Source: Rickettsia endosymbiont of Lasioglossum villosulum
GTDB lineage: Bacteria; Pseudomonadota; Alphaproteobacteria; Rickettsiales; Rickettsiaceae
Length of the DNA stretch: 64,000 bases
NCBI RefSeq assembly: GCF_964026455.1
Contig: NZ_OZ032152.1
Location: 310,001 to 374,000, forward strand
Direction: 5' to 3'
Position 1 is the stretch's first letter; each line of letters starts with the position of its first letter. The notes beneath the pieces are model-generated. The model saw nothing but the letters and a program-made list of their open reading frames with translations, did not search any database and was not told the origin of the DNA. This document shows positions 28,115 to 37,674 of this stretch, in pieces. The translations under genes and the position numbers were made by a program.

Positions 28115-28467
28115 AATTCTATCTTATTTATTAATTTTAATAATCAGCGTTGCAATATATTAGGAATTACAGAATAATCAAGAAAAAAGTTAATATAATT
28201 TAATATTTTATTACAAAATTACTTGAAAGCCTAGTAAAATAAGCATTTAGTAAAATACAAGTTTTAATAAAAATTTTAATAAAAAACAGTTAATATTCCT
28301 CAATAATTATCCTTGCATTATTTTTTGGATAAAATTATAAATTCTATTTCATTAAATTAAGAGGAGTTATGCCTATACATCCGAATACGTTGCTTAATTA
28401 TTAACATTTCCCTTGCTAGTATTATTATATAGCCTTAAAGTTAAATATTAATATTAGTGAGAGATAT
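28115..28467. other. Spacer upstream of gabD
   Basis: 353 bases without a recognisable gene. It contains a sigma-70-like promoter (28313-28341) and, after AGAGGAG, an 11-codon open frame MPIHPNTLLNY (28369-28404) whose start context (gaggagttATGCC) resembles that of the tandem orphan genes downstream (gaggagtaaaaattATGCC). It may be a remnant of such a gene or a leader peptide. Confidence 0.45.
28313..28341 (+). promoter_or_regulatory. Putative sigma-70 promoter for gabD
   Basis: TTGCAT (28313-28318), a 17-base spacer and TATAAA (28336-28341) give near-consensus boxes. The gabD start is about 125 bases downstream. Confidence 0.45.
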
Positions 28468-29898
28468 ATGAATTTACTAGCAAGTATTACCGGCAAGAAT
28501 TATGTAAACGGGCAGTTTATAACGGCTTCAAAGCAAATCTCGGTTGTTAATCCTTCGACTTTAAAAGAGATTGCGACTGTGCCGAATTTGGAATTATCAG
28601 AAATTAATTCTGCAATAGATAACACAGTGCAAACCTTTTCAGCATGGTCGCAAAGTTCTTTTGAAGAAAGGATAGCGATTCTCCGCAAATGGCATGCTTT
28701 AGTAATCGAAAATATTGATGAGCTAAGTCATATATTAACCTTAGAGCAAGGGAAAATACTTGCTGAATCAAAAAAAGAGATCCTATATGGGGCATCTTTT
28801 ATTGATTGGTATACATATGCAATTCATAATATTCATTCTGTTGTAAAGCCTGGCAATAATAAAAACCATAAAATCGTTACGCATTATGAGCCGGTAGGTC
28901 CAGCTGCTGCTATAACACCTTGGAACTTTCCAAATGCCATGATTACCCGCAAGGTAGTTCCTGCAATAGCAGCTGGTTGTAGCGTTATATTAAAGCCGTC
29001 AAGCCTTACACCGCTTTCAGCATTAGTACTAGCAAAGTTAGCTTACGACGCCGGATTGCCGGCAGGAGTGTTTAACGTTATTACTGGTGATTCTAACATT
29101 ATCGGTAAGGCTTTTTGTGAAGATTTTAGACTGCGTAAATTATCGTTTACTGGTTCTACAAATGTTGGCAAAATTCTATACCAAGCTTCGGCAAATACTG
29201 TAAAGCGTTTATCTTTAGAGCTTGGCGGTAATGCTCCTTTCATTATAACAGCTGATAATGATCTAGAAAAAGTTGCAGATGATTTGGTTATTTCTAAGAC
29301 TCGAAATAGCGGACAGTCTTGTACTTCCCCTAATAGAATATTTGTAGAAGAATCTATATATGAAAAATTTATAGAAATTCTAACTCCTAAATTTAACAAA
29401 CTTAAAGCAGGTGACGGATTTGATAACGCATCGGATGTAGGTCCACTAATTAATTCTGCTGCTATAGAGAAAATCCAAAAATTGCTTGCCGATGCTCAAA
29501 ATAGAGGGGCTAAGTTAATTTGCGGTGGTAAGGCTAATAATAATTTCATTGAGCCAACTATTATTATTGATTGTTTAGATAATATGGATATTTTTAAAAC
29601 GGAAATATTTGGACCAGTAATTGCTTGCTATAAATTTAAGAGTTTAGACGAGGTAATAGAGCGTGCCAATAATACCGAATATGGTCTGCAAGGATATGTA
29701 TATTCACGAAATTTAAGTGTTGCTAAGATGATGGCAACAAAGCTTGATTTCGGTATGATATCGATTAATGATCCGCTGCCAGCTAATGCTAAAGCTCCTT
29801 TTGCAGGACGTAAGGCTTCAGGTTTTGGAGTTGAAGGGTCATTTGAAGGGATATTTGAATATTTAAACACCAAATATATAAATTTACAACAAACATAG
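28468..29898 (+). CDS. gabD: NAD(P)-dependent succinate-semialdehyde dehydrogenase
   Basis: A 476-residue aldehyde dehydrogenase. Motifs: TPWNFPNAMITRKVVPAIAAG (cofactor binding), KLSFTGSTNVGK (glycine motif), LSLELGGNAPFI (general-base Glu) and SGQSCTSPNR with the nucleophile Cys at about 285. Oxidises succinic semialdehyde to succinate, feeding the TCA cycle. The GSTxVGK signature and length fit GabD-type enzymes; other aldehydes cannot be excluded. It is preceded by a promoter-like sequence and followed 11 bases later by the small orphan genes. Confidence 0.9.
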   Translation: MNLLASITGKNYVNGQFITASKQISVVNPSTLKEIATVPNLELSEINSAIDNTVQTFSAWSQSSFEERIAILRKWHALVIENIDELSHILTLEQGKILAESKKEILYGASFIDWYTYAIHNIHSVVKPGNNKNHKIVTHYEPVGPAAAITPWNFPNAMITRKVVPAIAAGCSVILKPSSLTPLSALVLAKLAYDAGLPAGVFNVITGDSNIIGKAFCEDFRLRKLSFTGSTNVGKILYQASANTVKRLSLELGGNAPFIITADNDLEKVADDLVISKTRNSGQSCTSPNRIFVEESIYEKFIEILTPKFNKLKAGDGFDNASDVGPLINSAAIEKIQKLLADAQNRGAKLICGGKANNNFIEPTIIIDCLDNMDIFKTEIFGPVIACYKFKSLDEVIERANNTEYGLQGYVYSRNLSVAKMMATKLDFGMISINDPLPANAKAPFAGRKASGFGVEGSFEGIFEYLNTKYINLQQT

Positions 29899-29909
29899 AA
29901 TGAAAATAT

Positions 29910-30227
29910 ATGCCTACATTTAGCTCTCTTAAGCCAGAGCTAAAAAAGGAAATAGAAGATATCATTAATTTAGCCATACAAGAAAATATTAATAATGAAG
30001 AATTGACTATAAAATGTAAAAGTTTTTTTGAGTCAGTATTTTCAGATAATAACAAATCTTGTATTGATGAATGTTATCAAATCTTATTTAATTGTGTGAG
30101 ACAGAATTTTAAAGAGTCTATTTCTATACCTGATCCCATTACAATTTTAACAGTTCAATTATCATGTTTATATGATCCTTCTTCTCTGCCTTTAGGTGTA
30201 ACTAATTTAGATAATAACGAGGAGTAA
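29910..30227 (+). CDS. Small hypothetical protein, first of a tandem group
   Basis: A 105-residue acidic, helix-rich protein starting MPTFSSLKPELKKEIEDI. No known family recognised. It ends TNLDNNEE and is followed 5 bases later by a start ATGCCGG in the same strand, with AGGAG overlapping its stop. It begins 11 bases after gabD. The shared MP(T/V/A) start, size and context suggest that this and the next two genes belong together, although I see no strong alignment of this one with the others. Confidence 0.6.
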   Translation: MPTFSSLKPELKKEIEDIINLAIQENINNEELTIKCKSFFESVFSDNNKSCIDECYQILFNCVRQNFKESISIPDPITILTVQLSCLYDPSSLPLGVTNLDNNEE

Positions 30228-30232
30228 AAATT

Positions 30233-30573
30233 ATGCCGGTACTTATGGATAATTTTGAAAAAAAATTAAAGAAGTTAGTGAAATATTAAATATAAATAAT
30301 AGAGAAATAGTTGATTTAGAGTTACGAGAAGCATCCAATGATTTTGCTCAATTATTAGATCAATATAATTTGGTTTCTAGAGAGCAATTTTATCCTCTTA
30401 AAATACTAATAGAATTATTTGATGAGAAAAAAATAATAATACCGACAGAACTCAGTAACGCTTTGTTTTATCTACTAATTGATATTCAAGATAATTTTAT
30501 TGATTCAGAAGACTTTGTAGAAGATGTAGATAATTGTTTAGAGATTGTTGATGCTTTAGGTGATTATTATTAA
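30233..30573 (+). pseudogene. Small hypothetical gene frameshifted in a poly(A) run
   Basis: From ATG 30233 the frame reads MPVLMDNFEKK and then stops 19 codons in (KLVKY, TAA). If one more A is read in the run of eight A (30258-30265), the frame continues as EVSEILNINNREIVDLELRE and ends DNCLEIVDALGDYY at 30573, about 113 residues. The restored protein resembles the next gene: PVLMDNFEKK against PALINEFDKEL, and LEIVDALGDYY against LNIVRTLGLLC. RBS is gaggag. Either a pseudogene or a gene rescued by polymerase slippage on the A-run. Confidence 0.6.
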
Positions 30574-30613
30574 CTTTATATATAACTAATTAATAGTATG
30601 AGAAGTAAAAATT

Positions 30614-31000
30614 ATGCCGGCACTTATAAATGAATTTGACAAAGAATTAAAAGCAATTTATGAAAAATTTTATTTAATAAAAAATAAAGACTTTACGTTA
30701 CCGGAAAATCAAAAAGATATACAAACTTTCTTGATGTTAGTATCTGATTATTTAGGAAGAAATTTAGAGGAAAAGACAAAATTGTCAATTGGTTACTTAC
30801 CAATTCTAATAAAATTAATAAAAATATTTTTTGAAATAAATAAAAAATTATCTGATGAGCTTGAAGAGTCTTTGGATAAAGTTTTAAATCTATATAAAGC
30901 CAAAGAGGATACTAAAGAATTCCAAATAGAGATAGAAGAAAGCTTAAATATTGTTAGGACGCTAGGATTGTTATGTGATGAAAATATGGAAGATTTTTGA
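30614..31000 (+). CDS. Small hypothetical protein, intact paralogue of the preceding gene
   Basis: A 128-residue acidic helical protein, MPALINEFDKELKAIYEKF. Similar to the frameshifted gene before it in the start region, the start context (agaagtaaaaattATGCC against aggagtaaaaattATGCC) and the C-terminal LxIVxxLG motif. No signal, membrane segment or known domain. It is followed by a new promoter-like site for the next gene, so it probably ends the transcript that begins at gabD or before. Confidence 0.6.
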   Translation: MPALINEFDKELKAIYEKFYLIKNKDFTLPENQKDIQTFLMLVSDYLGRNLEEKTKLSIGYLPILIKLIKIFFEINKKLSDELEESLDKVLNLYKAKEDTKEFQIEIEESLNIVRTLGLLCDENMEDF

Positions 31001-31024
31001 ATTGATTGATTTTTTAAGAATATA

Positions 31025-31054
31025 TTGACAGCTTGTTATATCTCCGTGTATTAA
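31025..31054 (+). promoter_or_regulatory. Putative sigma-70 promoter
   Basis: TTGACA (31025-31030), an 18-base spacer and TATTAA (31049-31054), 25 bases before the ATG of the following gene, with GGAG 6 bases before that ATG. Confidence 0.5.
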
Positions 31055-31078
31055 ATTAATATAAATCTCGGAGTTTTT

Positions 31079-32353
31079 ATGACCATAACTTTTCAACTTA
31101 TACAAGAGTTTAATTTTACTGAAGCAGTTAAAGAATTAACAAGAGAGAACGTAAACGAGCGAGGAGATATCGTTGTTACATTAAATTTTAACAATAAACA
31201 ATTCAATTATGCAGCGAAGAACGTTAATACTTTAGAAGCTTTATGTTTTATGAGTTCGGTATTATCTTTAACTTCCACTTCTCAACAGCAATTAAAAGAC
31301 AGATTAAATATATTAAAAAGTTGTATCAAAACTGCATATAATAAAATGCACGAATATGATAATGCAATTTGGAATGGAAGAGATGATAACAATAACAGCA
31401 CAGCAATATGGCTTGCTTGGGGAGGAGTCTCAGAAAAGCTTAAGGATTTGTTAGATAAGCACCCTAAATTGATAGAGGATGAACAAGAACTTACCCGTAA
31501 TGCTTTTGACGTAACAATGGAAGTGGGGCATTTAAATATAGAGCAAAAAACAGAATTAGCTAAAGTTTTAATTCCTTTAGGAATACAAATTAATAATTTA
31601 AATACATATAACATCATATTGCAAAATGAAAATTATTTAGCAGCTTTTAAAAATATCATAGAAGATGCTAGTAATTTATCTTCAGAAATATTTAGTAAAT
31701 TTTTAGATAATGTAATTAGCAAAATAGGTATTTTAATTAGTAATTCTAAAGCCCAAAAAATAGATAATTCTGTTATTAAAAATGCTATAACAAAATGTTA
31801 TGAAATAATTGAACAAATATTTAAGCATGAAGAAAAAATAAATATTAAAGACATATTAGAAAAAGATTTAAGTACTTCAAATACTTATGTTTCTCCATTT
31901 TTACACTGGTTATTAGAATTGGGTAATAATAAATTGACTTCTATTTTACAAAATTATGATCAAAATAAAAAGTTTGATTTTTATGTAAAAGATTGGAATG
32001 GTAAGGAAGCATACAGAAGTGCATTAGAATGGTTAGCTAGTTATAAATTTGATCTTTTAAAAGATAAAACTTTTACAGCTTATTTAAATCCATCTAAGAA
32101 ACAAGAAAATGAAAAGATACTAATAAGTTTAGTAAGTAATAATACTAAAGTAAATAGTGAAAAGCCAATAGCACCTTTCTTTGAAGAATTATTAAAGCAT
32201 AGGCCTCCTTTATTTGGTAATGATCTTAAAGGTACAAAACAAGCTATTTGCAATAAAATGTTTCAAGAATCAGTAAATGCTAAAAATATTGAACCTACGT
32301 TGTATACAGATCAAACGCTAGATTTTGCTACATGTTTAATTGCTATACAATAA
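31079..32353 (+). CDS. Hypothetical protein, possibly degenerate ankyrin-type helices
   Basis: A 424-residue protein I do not recognise. It is predicted almost all helical, without signal peptide. Segments such as STAIWLAWGGVSEKLKDLLD and VSPFLHWLLELGNNKLTSIL resemble single ankyrin or helical-repeat units (a T/S-x-I/F-x-x-A/H-L start and a helix ending LLxxxP/D), so an ankyrin-like origin is possible. The C-terminus ends DFATCLIAIQ. It has its own promoter-like sequence and stands at the end of the orphan group that follows gabD. Confidence 0.6.
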   Translation: MTITFQLIQEFNFTEAVKELTRENVNERGDIVVTLNFNNKQFNYAAKNVNTLEALCFMSSVLSLTSTSQQQLKDRLNILKSCIKTAYNKMHEYDNAIWNGRDDNNNSTAIWLAWGGVSEKLKDLLDKHPKLIEDEQELTRNAFDVTMEVGHLNIEQKTELAKVLIPLGIQINNLNTYNIILQNENYLAAFKNIIEDASNLSSEIFSKFLDNVISKIGILISNSKAQKIDNSVIKNAITKCYEIIEQIFKHEEKINIKDILEKDLSTSNTYVSPFLHWLLELGNNKLTSILQNYDQNKKFDFYVKDWNGKEAYRSALEWLASYKFDLLKDKTFTAYLNPSKKQENEKILISLVSNNTKVNSEKPIAPFFEELLKHRPPLFGNDLKGTKQAICNKMFQESVNAKNIEPTLYTDQTLDFATCLIAIQ

Positions 32354-32704
32354 TTTGAAAAAGAAATGGTGGATAGTCTAGGCGTTGCTAATCTTAACCC
32401 GTACGATTAAAGTTTTGTTACGTGGATTCTTTCCTACCTGTCACCCCGTGGCTTGCTAACTAGGTCCAGCTAAAAAATACTAATAATATTAGTATTTTTT
32501 ATTATTCTTCTAGATCTAGTTCCCAAGCCACGGCATGACAGCGTACGTGTTTTTCAACCCACGTGGGCAACGCTTATGCGGTGATGACACCGTCTTCATA
32601 GGTAATAAAACTACTTCCATACTTACTTTACCCTTTACCCTCACAAAGTTATTGTTTGTTTTACTTTTTGTGATTATTATCGCATAGAAAATTAACTTAA
32701 TTCT
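32354..32704. repeat. Spacer with palindromic repeat
   Basis: About 32430-32580 is a copy of the repeat that precedes leuS: cacctgtcaccccgtggctt, actaataatattagta (an inner palindrome), ctagttcccaagccacggca and a closing gatgacac. The remaining 120 bases before the next gene show no gene or clear site. Confidence 0.6.
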
Positions 32705-35455
32705 ATGCCAAATATAGACATTCTTATTTTTACTAGTTTTTTAGCGATTAATTTAATCGTTGGATTTGCGGATATTAAAAATATAAAAAATATTCGGGAA
32801 TATGCGATTGGGAAAAGAAATTTCTCGACCGGTACGATAGTTGCAACTCTAATTGCTACTTGGATCGGCACTAGCACTTTCCTAATCGATAATTCACGAA
32901 TATATATTGACGGGTTGTTTTACTTGCTTCCTAGCATACTCGGTAGTGTTGTTAGTTGGCTATTAATTGCCTATTTTCTTGCTCCTCGTTTCGAACATTT
33001 TTTAGGCAGTATGTCAGTGGCGGAAATAATGGGGGAGGCTTACGGCAATAAAGTTCGAAATCTTACCGCTATTGTTAGCATATTAATGGCTATAGGCAGG
33101 ATTGCTATTCAGTTTCATATAGCCAGTCTAGTGCTAGAGTTATTTTTTGGTATTTCAAATTTTTACGTAGATTTGTTTTTAGCGACTTTCATAATAAGCT
33201 ATTCGGCTTTCGGCGGCGTTAAATCGGTTACTTTTACCGAAGCCGTACAGTTTTTTACCTATAGTGCCGTTATTCCAGTAATAGGGATTATAGTGTGGAA
33301 TGTTTTTAGTGATCCTATTATTTCTATCGACTCAAATGTGCAGCATCGTCTTACCGATTTAGGTATGGTATTTAATTATACGAACCCTAAATTTTGGATA
33401 TCCCTAAATATCTTTATATATTTTGCCATTCCCTCACTTGGTCCTTCAATTTTTCAAAGAATATTGATGGCAAAGGATATACACCAGATATCAAGAACCT
33501 TTTTTATTTCAGCAATTATTTGCCTTTGTTTATCTGTCTTATTCATTTGGATTGCGATATTATTGCTTTCCCAAAATGCTGTCGATAGTAGTCAATTATT
33601 TTCTCAGATTACTAAAAGCTATATAGGATTTAAAGGCTTAATAGTTGGCGTTATTATGGCAATGATAATCTCAAGCACTAACTCTTATATTAACGTTGCA
33701 ACAGTAAGCTTTATTAATGATATCTGTAAAAAAACCTCGCTGCAATATAGCTATGTAACTGCGATTATCATAGGCTTGATAGGGTTCGTTATCTCACTTT
33801 ATACGAAAGACCTAATTAATATATTCTTATTACTCACCAGCGTCTATTTGCCTATAATTACCTTACCGTTAATTCTCTTAATATACGGCTTTAAATCAAC
33901 TGCTAAAACCTTTGTTATCGGTACAGTAGCAGCATTATTAACCATCATAGCATGGCAATTATTTTCTTTAAGGCAGATTATAGGAATTTATCCGATCTTG
34001 CCGGCTGCGATCATAAATTTACTCTTTTTCCTTGGTAGTCATTATATTTTAAAACAGCCAGGCGGTTTTGGTTCGTTAAAAGAGCCGCTGAGCGTAAGGC
34101 TGATAAAGCAAGAGCGAAGAAGAAGATTCTGGGGTTTATTCCGCTTAATCAAGAATTTTAATCCTTTGATATATTGGAATAATACATTACCACGCCAAGA
34201 AATCACTTATAGCTATGTTGGGATATTTATTTTAATCTCTATCTTTTCATCCTTATATCTTACGCCTAACAGTAGGATAATGAACCATCTAAATATATAT
34301 AATATCATTTATCACTGTACGCTTGTAACTTCTGCAATACTTATCACTTATCCGTTATGGCCTTTGAGATTTCAGAAGAAATATATTATATCGTTGTTCT
34401 GGTTTATTGCTAATTTTGGGATATTGATATTTTTTAGTAGTTTGCTTGTTTTATCAAGCAACTTCTATCAATTACAATTGATGAGTTCAATAATTAACCT
34501 ACTAATAATTGCGACATTGTTTAGATGGCATACTACTTTACTTATGACTATTATTGGCGTATTTGCTAGCATAGAGTTTTATAAATATTTTATGGATGAG
34601 AAGCTGTTAATTAATATAGATAGCTTCCAGTTCAAAGTGATATATTTCCTTACTTTATTCAGTGGGTTGTTAATCGTTTTCTTAAGACCAAGGCAAGAGC
34701 AGGAAAGATTAATTAACCTAAAAAATACTCATTTAGGGGATAGGGTTAGTTTTAGAGAGCAGGAACTTGAAAAATTACTTGATTTAAAACATGAATTTTT
34801 ACGTAATATAAACCATGAAATAAATACGCCGCTAACCGGTATTATTAGCCTTGGTGAAACTTTATGGGCTAATTACGATAGATTTAGTGATGATCAACGT
34901 CGTAATGCAGTAGAGATAATAGCTAAAAGCTCTAGTAGGTTAAATAGTTTGATAGGCAATATTTTAGATTTCTCAAAACTATCTAGTCTTGGTTATGAGT
35001 TAAAAAAAGAAAGCATAAATTTAAGCGAGCTATTGCATGAGCGAATAAAAATATGTAAGAAATTATATTTGAACAATAAGAAGTTAGAATTTATAGCTGA
35101 AATTGAAGAAAATATAGTGCTTAAATGCGATCCTCATTATATTAGCCATACATTCGATAATTTGATAATTAACGCTATTAGCTATTGTAATGACGGCATA
35201 ATAAAAATTGATTTACAAAAGCAAGAAAATAATATTTTATTTACTATTAAAGATGATGGAATAGGCGTTCCAAAAGAGGAACTACAAACTATATTCGGTG
35301 TGTTCGTCGTAAGCTCGAAAACCCGCTCACCTGCAGGTGGTAGAGGAATGGGGCTTGCTTTGTGTAAAAAGGTAATAGAGCTGCATGGCGGAAAAATCTG
35401 GGCAGAAAATGATGAGCAAGGGAAGACGACTTTTGTTTTTACTATGCCCCTTTAA
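32705..35455 (+). CDS. Sodium/solute-symporter-histidine kinase fusion
   Basis: A 916-residue membrane sensor. Residues 1-470 follow the SSF transporter fold with about 12 hydrophobic segments (SVAEIMGEAYGNKVRNLTAI; then FGGVKSVTFTEAVQFFTYS). Residues about 500-660 add more membrane helices. The kinase part has the H-box FLRNINHEINTPLTGIISLGE with His about 704, N-box FDNLIINAISYC, and G-boxes DDGIGVPKEE and GGRGMGLALCKKVIELHGG. Such fusions (like CbrA) couple a nutrient-sensing transporter to a regulator. The cognate regulator is not adjacent. The gene is intact. Confidence 0.9.
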   Translation: MPNIDILIFTSFLAINLIVGFADIKNIKNIREYAIGKRNFSTGTIVATLIATWIGTSTFLIDNSRIYIDGLFYLLPSILGSVVSWLLIAYFLAPRFEHFLGSMSVAEIMGEAYGNKVRNLTAIVSILMAIGRIAIQFHIASLVLELFFGISNFYVDLFLATFIISYSAFGGVKSVTFTEAVQFFTYSAVIPVIGIIVWNVFSDPIISIDSNVQHRLTDLGMVFNYTNPKFWISLNIFIYFAIPSLGPSIFQRILMAKDIHQISRTFFISAIICLCLSVLFIWIAILLLSQNAVDSSQLFSQITKSYIGFKGLIVGVIMAMIISSTNSYINVATVSFINDICKKTSLQYSYVTAIIIGLIGFVISLYTKDLINIFLLLTSVYLPIITLPLILLIYGFKSTAKTFVIGTVAALLTIIAWQLFSLRQIIGIYPILPAAIINLLFFLGSHYILKQPGGFGSLKEPLSVRLIKQERRRRFWGLFRLIKNFNPLIYWNNTLPRQEITYSYVGIFILISIFSSLYLTPNSRIMNHLNIYNIIYHCTLVTSAILITYPLWPLRFQKKYIISLFWFIANFGILIFFSSLLVLSSNFYQLQLMSSIINLLIIATLFRWHTTLLMTIIGVFASIEFYKYFMDEKLLINIDSFQFKVIYFLTLFSGLLIVFLRPRQEQERLINLKNTHLGDRVSFREQELEKLLDLKHEFLRNINHEINTPLTGIISLGETLWANYDRFSDDQRRNAVEIIAKSSSRLNSLIGNILDFSKLSSLGYELKKESINLSELLHERIKICKKLYLNNKKLEFIAEIEENIVLKCDPHYISHTFDNLIINAISYCNDGIIKIDLQKQENNILFTIKDDGIGVPKEELQTIFGVFVVSSKTRSPAGGRGMGLALCKKVIELHGGKIWAENDEQGKTTFVFTMPL

Positions 35456-35550
35456 TGTCATACCGCGAGCTTGTAGCGGTATCCAAAAAAACAATAAAAA
35501 ATACTAACGTATTTTTAACTGGCTCTAGTTCCCAAGCCACGGGATGACAA
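35455..35550. repeat. Palindromic repeat after the kinase gene
   Basis: gtcataccgcgagcttgtag followed by aatactaacgtatt and ctagttcccaagccacgggatgaca, matching the family of 1081-1228 in shortened form. Confidence 0.65.
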
Positions 35551-35576
35551 TGAAACAATAACAAAATAATAAGTAT

Positions 35577-36767
35577 ATGAAAACAATTTTACTTATAGCA
35601 TTACTTAGCACGCAATATAAAGGTGATAACGATAATGTTTTAGCAATTACTGAGGCTTTAAAACAACAATATCAAAAGGAAAACTTACAGATTGATATAG
35701 TTAATTTGGAAATCGATAAGCTAGATCCTAATCAGATAGAAAAATATCCAAATCAGGTAATTATTATAGGTGCAGGGCTTGATGGTATTAAAGCATTTAC
35801 TATTTTAAACTCTAACAAAGGCACTAGTAAATTTATTTGGAGTGGTCATCAATTAATAAATGAAGTAACAGAAAATTTAAAGATTCTAGATAATATAGTG
35901 TTACCATCCTATGCTTTAAATCAAAAGCAAATTAAACAAATTCAAGAAGCAAAGGTTAAGTTAATAGAAACTACAGGCATACCTCATACTCTTACAAAAG
36001 AGGATTGTATAAAGGAGTATAAAGATTTAGCTGATAAAAAGTTAATTCCTGATTCTTCTAACGGCTATATATTTACCTGTCTATCAGGTGATGCTCCTGA
36101 TTCAAATGGAAAAATAAAATTTTATACCCAAGAAGAAGCTTATAAATTGGGTGAGCAATTAGCTCAAATTGTAAAATTAAAAAATATGATGCTTTTAGTG
36201 ACAAATGGACCTAGAACCGGTCAATATGATCCTAAGGCTTTTCCTGATAAAGTAAAACTTCCAGTACATGAAAAAAATAGTGATATTGATTTAGTTAGTA
36301 AAGCTTTTTTAAAAGGAGTAGAAAGTATATTAGGTAATGAAGCAGAGGAAAAAGTAAAATTTGAGAATTTTGTATTTGGAAAGCCAAGTGTATTCAAAGG
36401 ATATTTAGGTGCAGCCATAGAAAATGAAAAAAGCATAGTAGTTATTGGCGGGGAATCTTCAAGCCAAATCACGCAAGCTTTAGACTTAGTAGCAGGTAGG
36501 TTATATATTAAGAAAAATACTGCTATGAATGATGTTCATAAAAAGCAAGTAAATAAAATACTAGAAACTAATAAAGGAGCTAAATTATTAAAGGATAATG
36601 AAGTTAATTTAATTATTAATGTTATTACTGATGAAGCCTATAGTGATGCTGAAACAGTTGCAAAGGAGTTTGAAGAAGAAAATCATTTTTTTAATGAAGA
36701 GGAATGTTTATATGGAGATAGAGGTTTAAAAATTATAGGATATACATCAGAGCTAGGAACGGCATAA
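35577..36767 (+). CDS. Hypothetical protein, perhaps ELM1/GT-B-like
   Basis: A 396-residue cytoplasmic protein with alternating strands and helices. VIIIGAGLDGIKAFTIL, then FIWSGHQLIN, LVTNGPRTGQYD and IVVIGGESSSQITQALDLV. These resemble the nucleotide-sugar binding region of ELM1/COG3660-like GT-B proteins, notably the NGPRTG block, but I cannot show a full match. It is followed 5 bases later by the LD-carboxypeptidase gene, suggesting a common transcript. No disruption seen. Confidence 0.5.
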   Translation: MKTILLIALLSTQYKGDNDNVLAITEALKQQYQKENLQIDIVNLEIDKLDPNQIEKYPNQVIIIGAGLDGIKAFTILNSNKGTSKFIWSGHQLINEVTENLKILDNIVLPSYALNQKQIKQIQEAKVKLIETTGIPHTLTKEDCIKEYKDLADKKLIPDSSNGYIFTCLSGDAPDSNGKIKFYTQEEAYKLGEQLAQIVKLKNMMLLVTNGPRTGQYDPKAFPDKVKLPVHEKNSDIDLVSKAFLKGVESILGNEAEEKVKFENFVFGKPSVFKGYLGAAIENEKSIVVIGGESSSQITQALDLVAGRLYIKKNTAMNDVHKKQVNKILETNKGAKLLKDNEVNLIINVITDEAYSDAETVAKEFEEENHFFNEEECLYGDRGLKIIGYTSELGTA

Positions 36768-36772
36768 AAAAC

Positions 36773-37671
36773 ATGAAAAAAATTATTTTTAATAAACAAC
36801 AAGATTTTGTCTCAATTATAGCACCGGCATCAAGCTGTCCTGATGCACAAGATAGGTTAGCTAAATCAATTGAAATGCTGAATTCACAAGGATTTAAGAC
36901 CTTAGTAGATGATAAAATATTTATGGGGGATGAGCTACCATTTTTTGCTGCTCCGAAGGCTGAAAGGCTGAGAATGTTTAAAGAGGCGATGGAAAACGAG
37001 CAAGTTAGAATAATCTGGGCTTTTCGTGGTGGATATGGTTGTAGTGAGATTGTAGAAGATTGTTTTAACATAGAGAAGAAAGGTGATAAAATCCTGATAG
37101 GTTATAGCGATATTACAGCACTGCATCTACTTTTAAATGGTCATTATGATATTCCAACTATTCACGGCTCAGTGCTAACTTCTTTTTTGCCGCCTGTAAA
37201 TCAAGATATTAATTCTATCCTAAATGTTTTAAAAGGTGAAGATAGTAAAATTGCTCTTTCGCCAATAAATAAAATTAATGACAATCCTATAGAGGGAAAA
37301 ATACTAGGCGGTAATTTAACGGTTTTTAGCAAGCTAATTGGCACTTCTATTAATCTAAAAACAAACAATATATTGCTACTCGAAGACATCAACGAAAAAG
37401 GTTATGCAATTCATCGTAATCTAGTACAACTAAAAAATGCTGGTATATTTGATGGAATAGAGGCGATAATTTTTGGTGATTTTACTAGCGGGGATGAAAA
37501 TACAGAATTAGCTATAAAAAGCTTCTGTTTAAATTAATTCCAAATATTGAGACTTATAGAGCTGAAGGAATAGGGCATGGAGCAGTAAACCAACCGGTTA
37601 TTATGAATCATGAAGTAGTTATAAGCGGTAATTACTTAAGTTTCTCTAGTCCTTTTGCCTTAGAAGATTAA
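36773..37671 (+). pseudogene. ldcA: S66 LD-carboxypeptidase (LdcA/MccF type), frameshifted
   Basis: The first 254 residues are S66-like: VSIIAPASSCPDAQDR start, the oxyanion/serine site GYSDITALHLLL, and the glutamate LLLEDINEKGY. The frame then stops at 37537 (AIKSFCLN). With one more A in the run at 37516-37520 the protein continues IKKLLFKLIPNIETYRAEGIGHG...VISGNYLSFSSPFALED to 37671, which contains the catalytic His of the Ser-Glu-His triad (GIGHGAVNQ). Without it the enzyme cannot cleave the D-Ala from tetrapeptides of murein. hemC starts 4 bases after the restored stop. Confidence 0.85.
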
Positions 37672-37674
37672 TAT

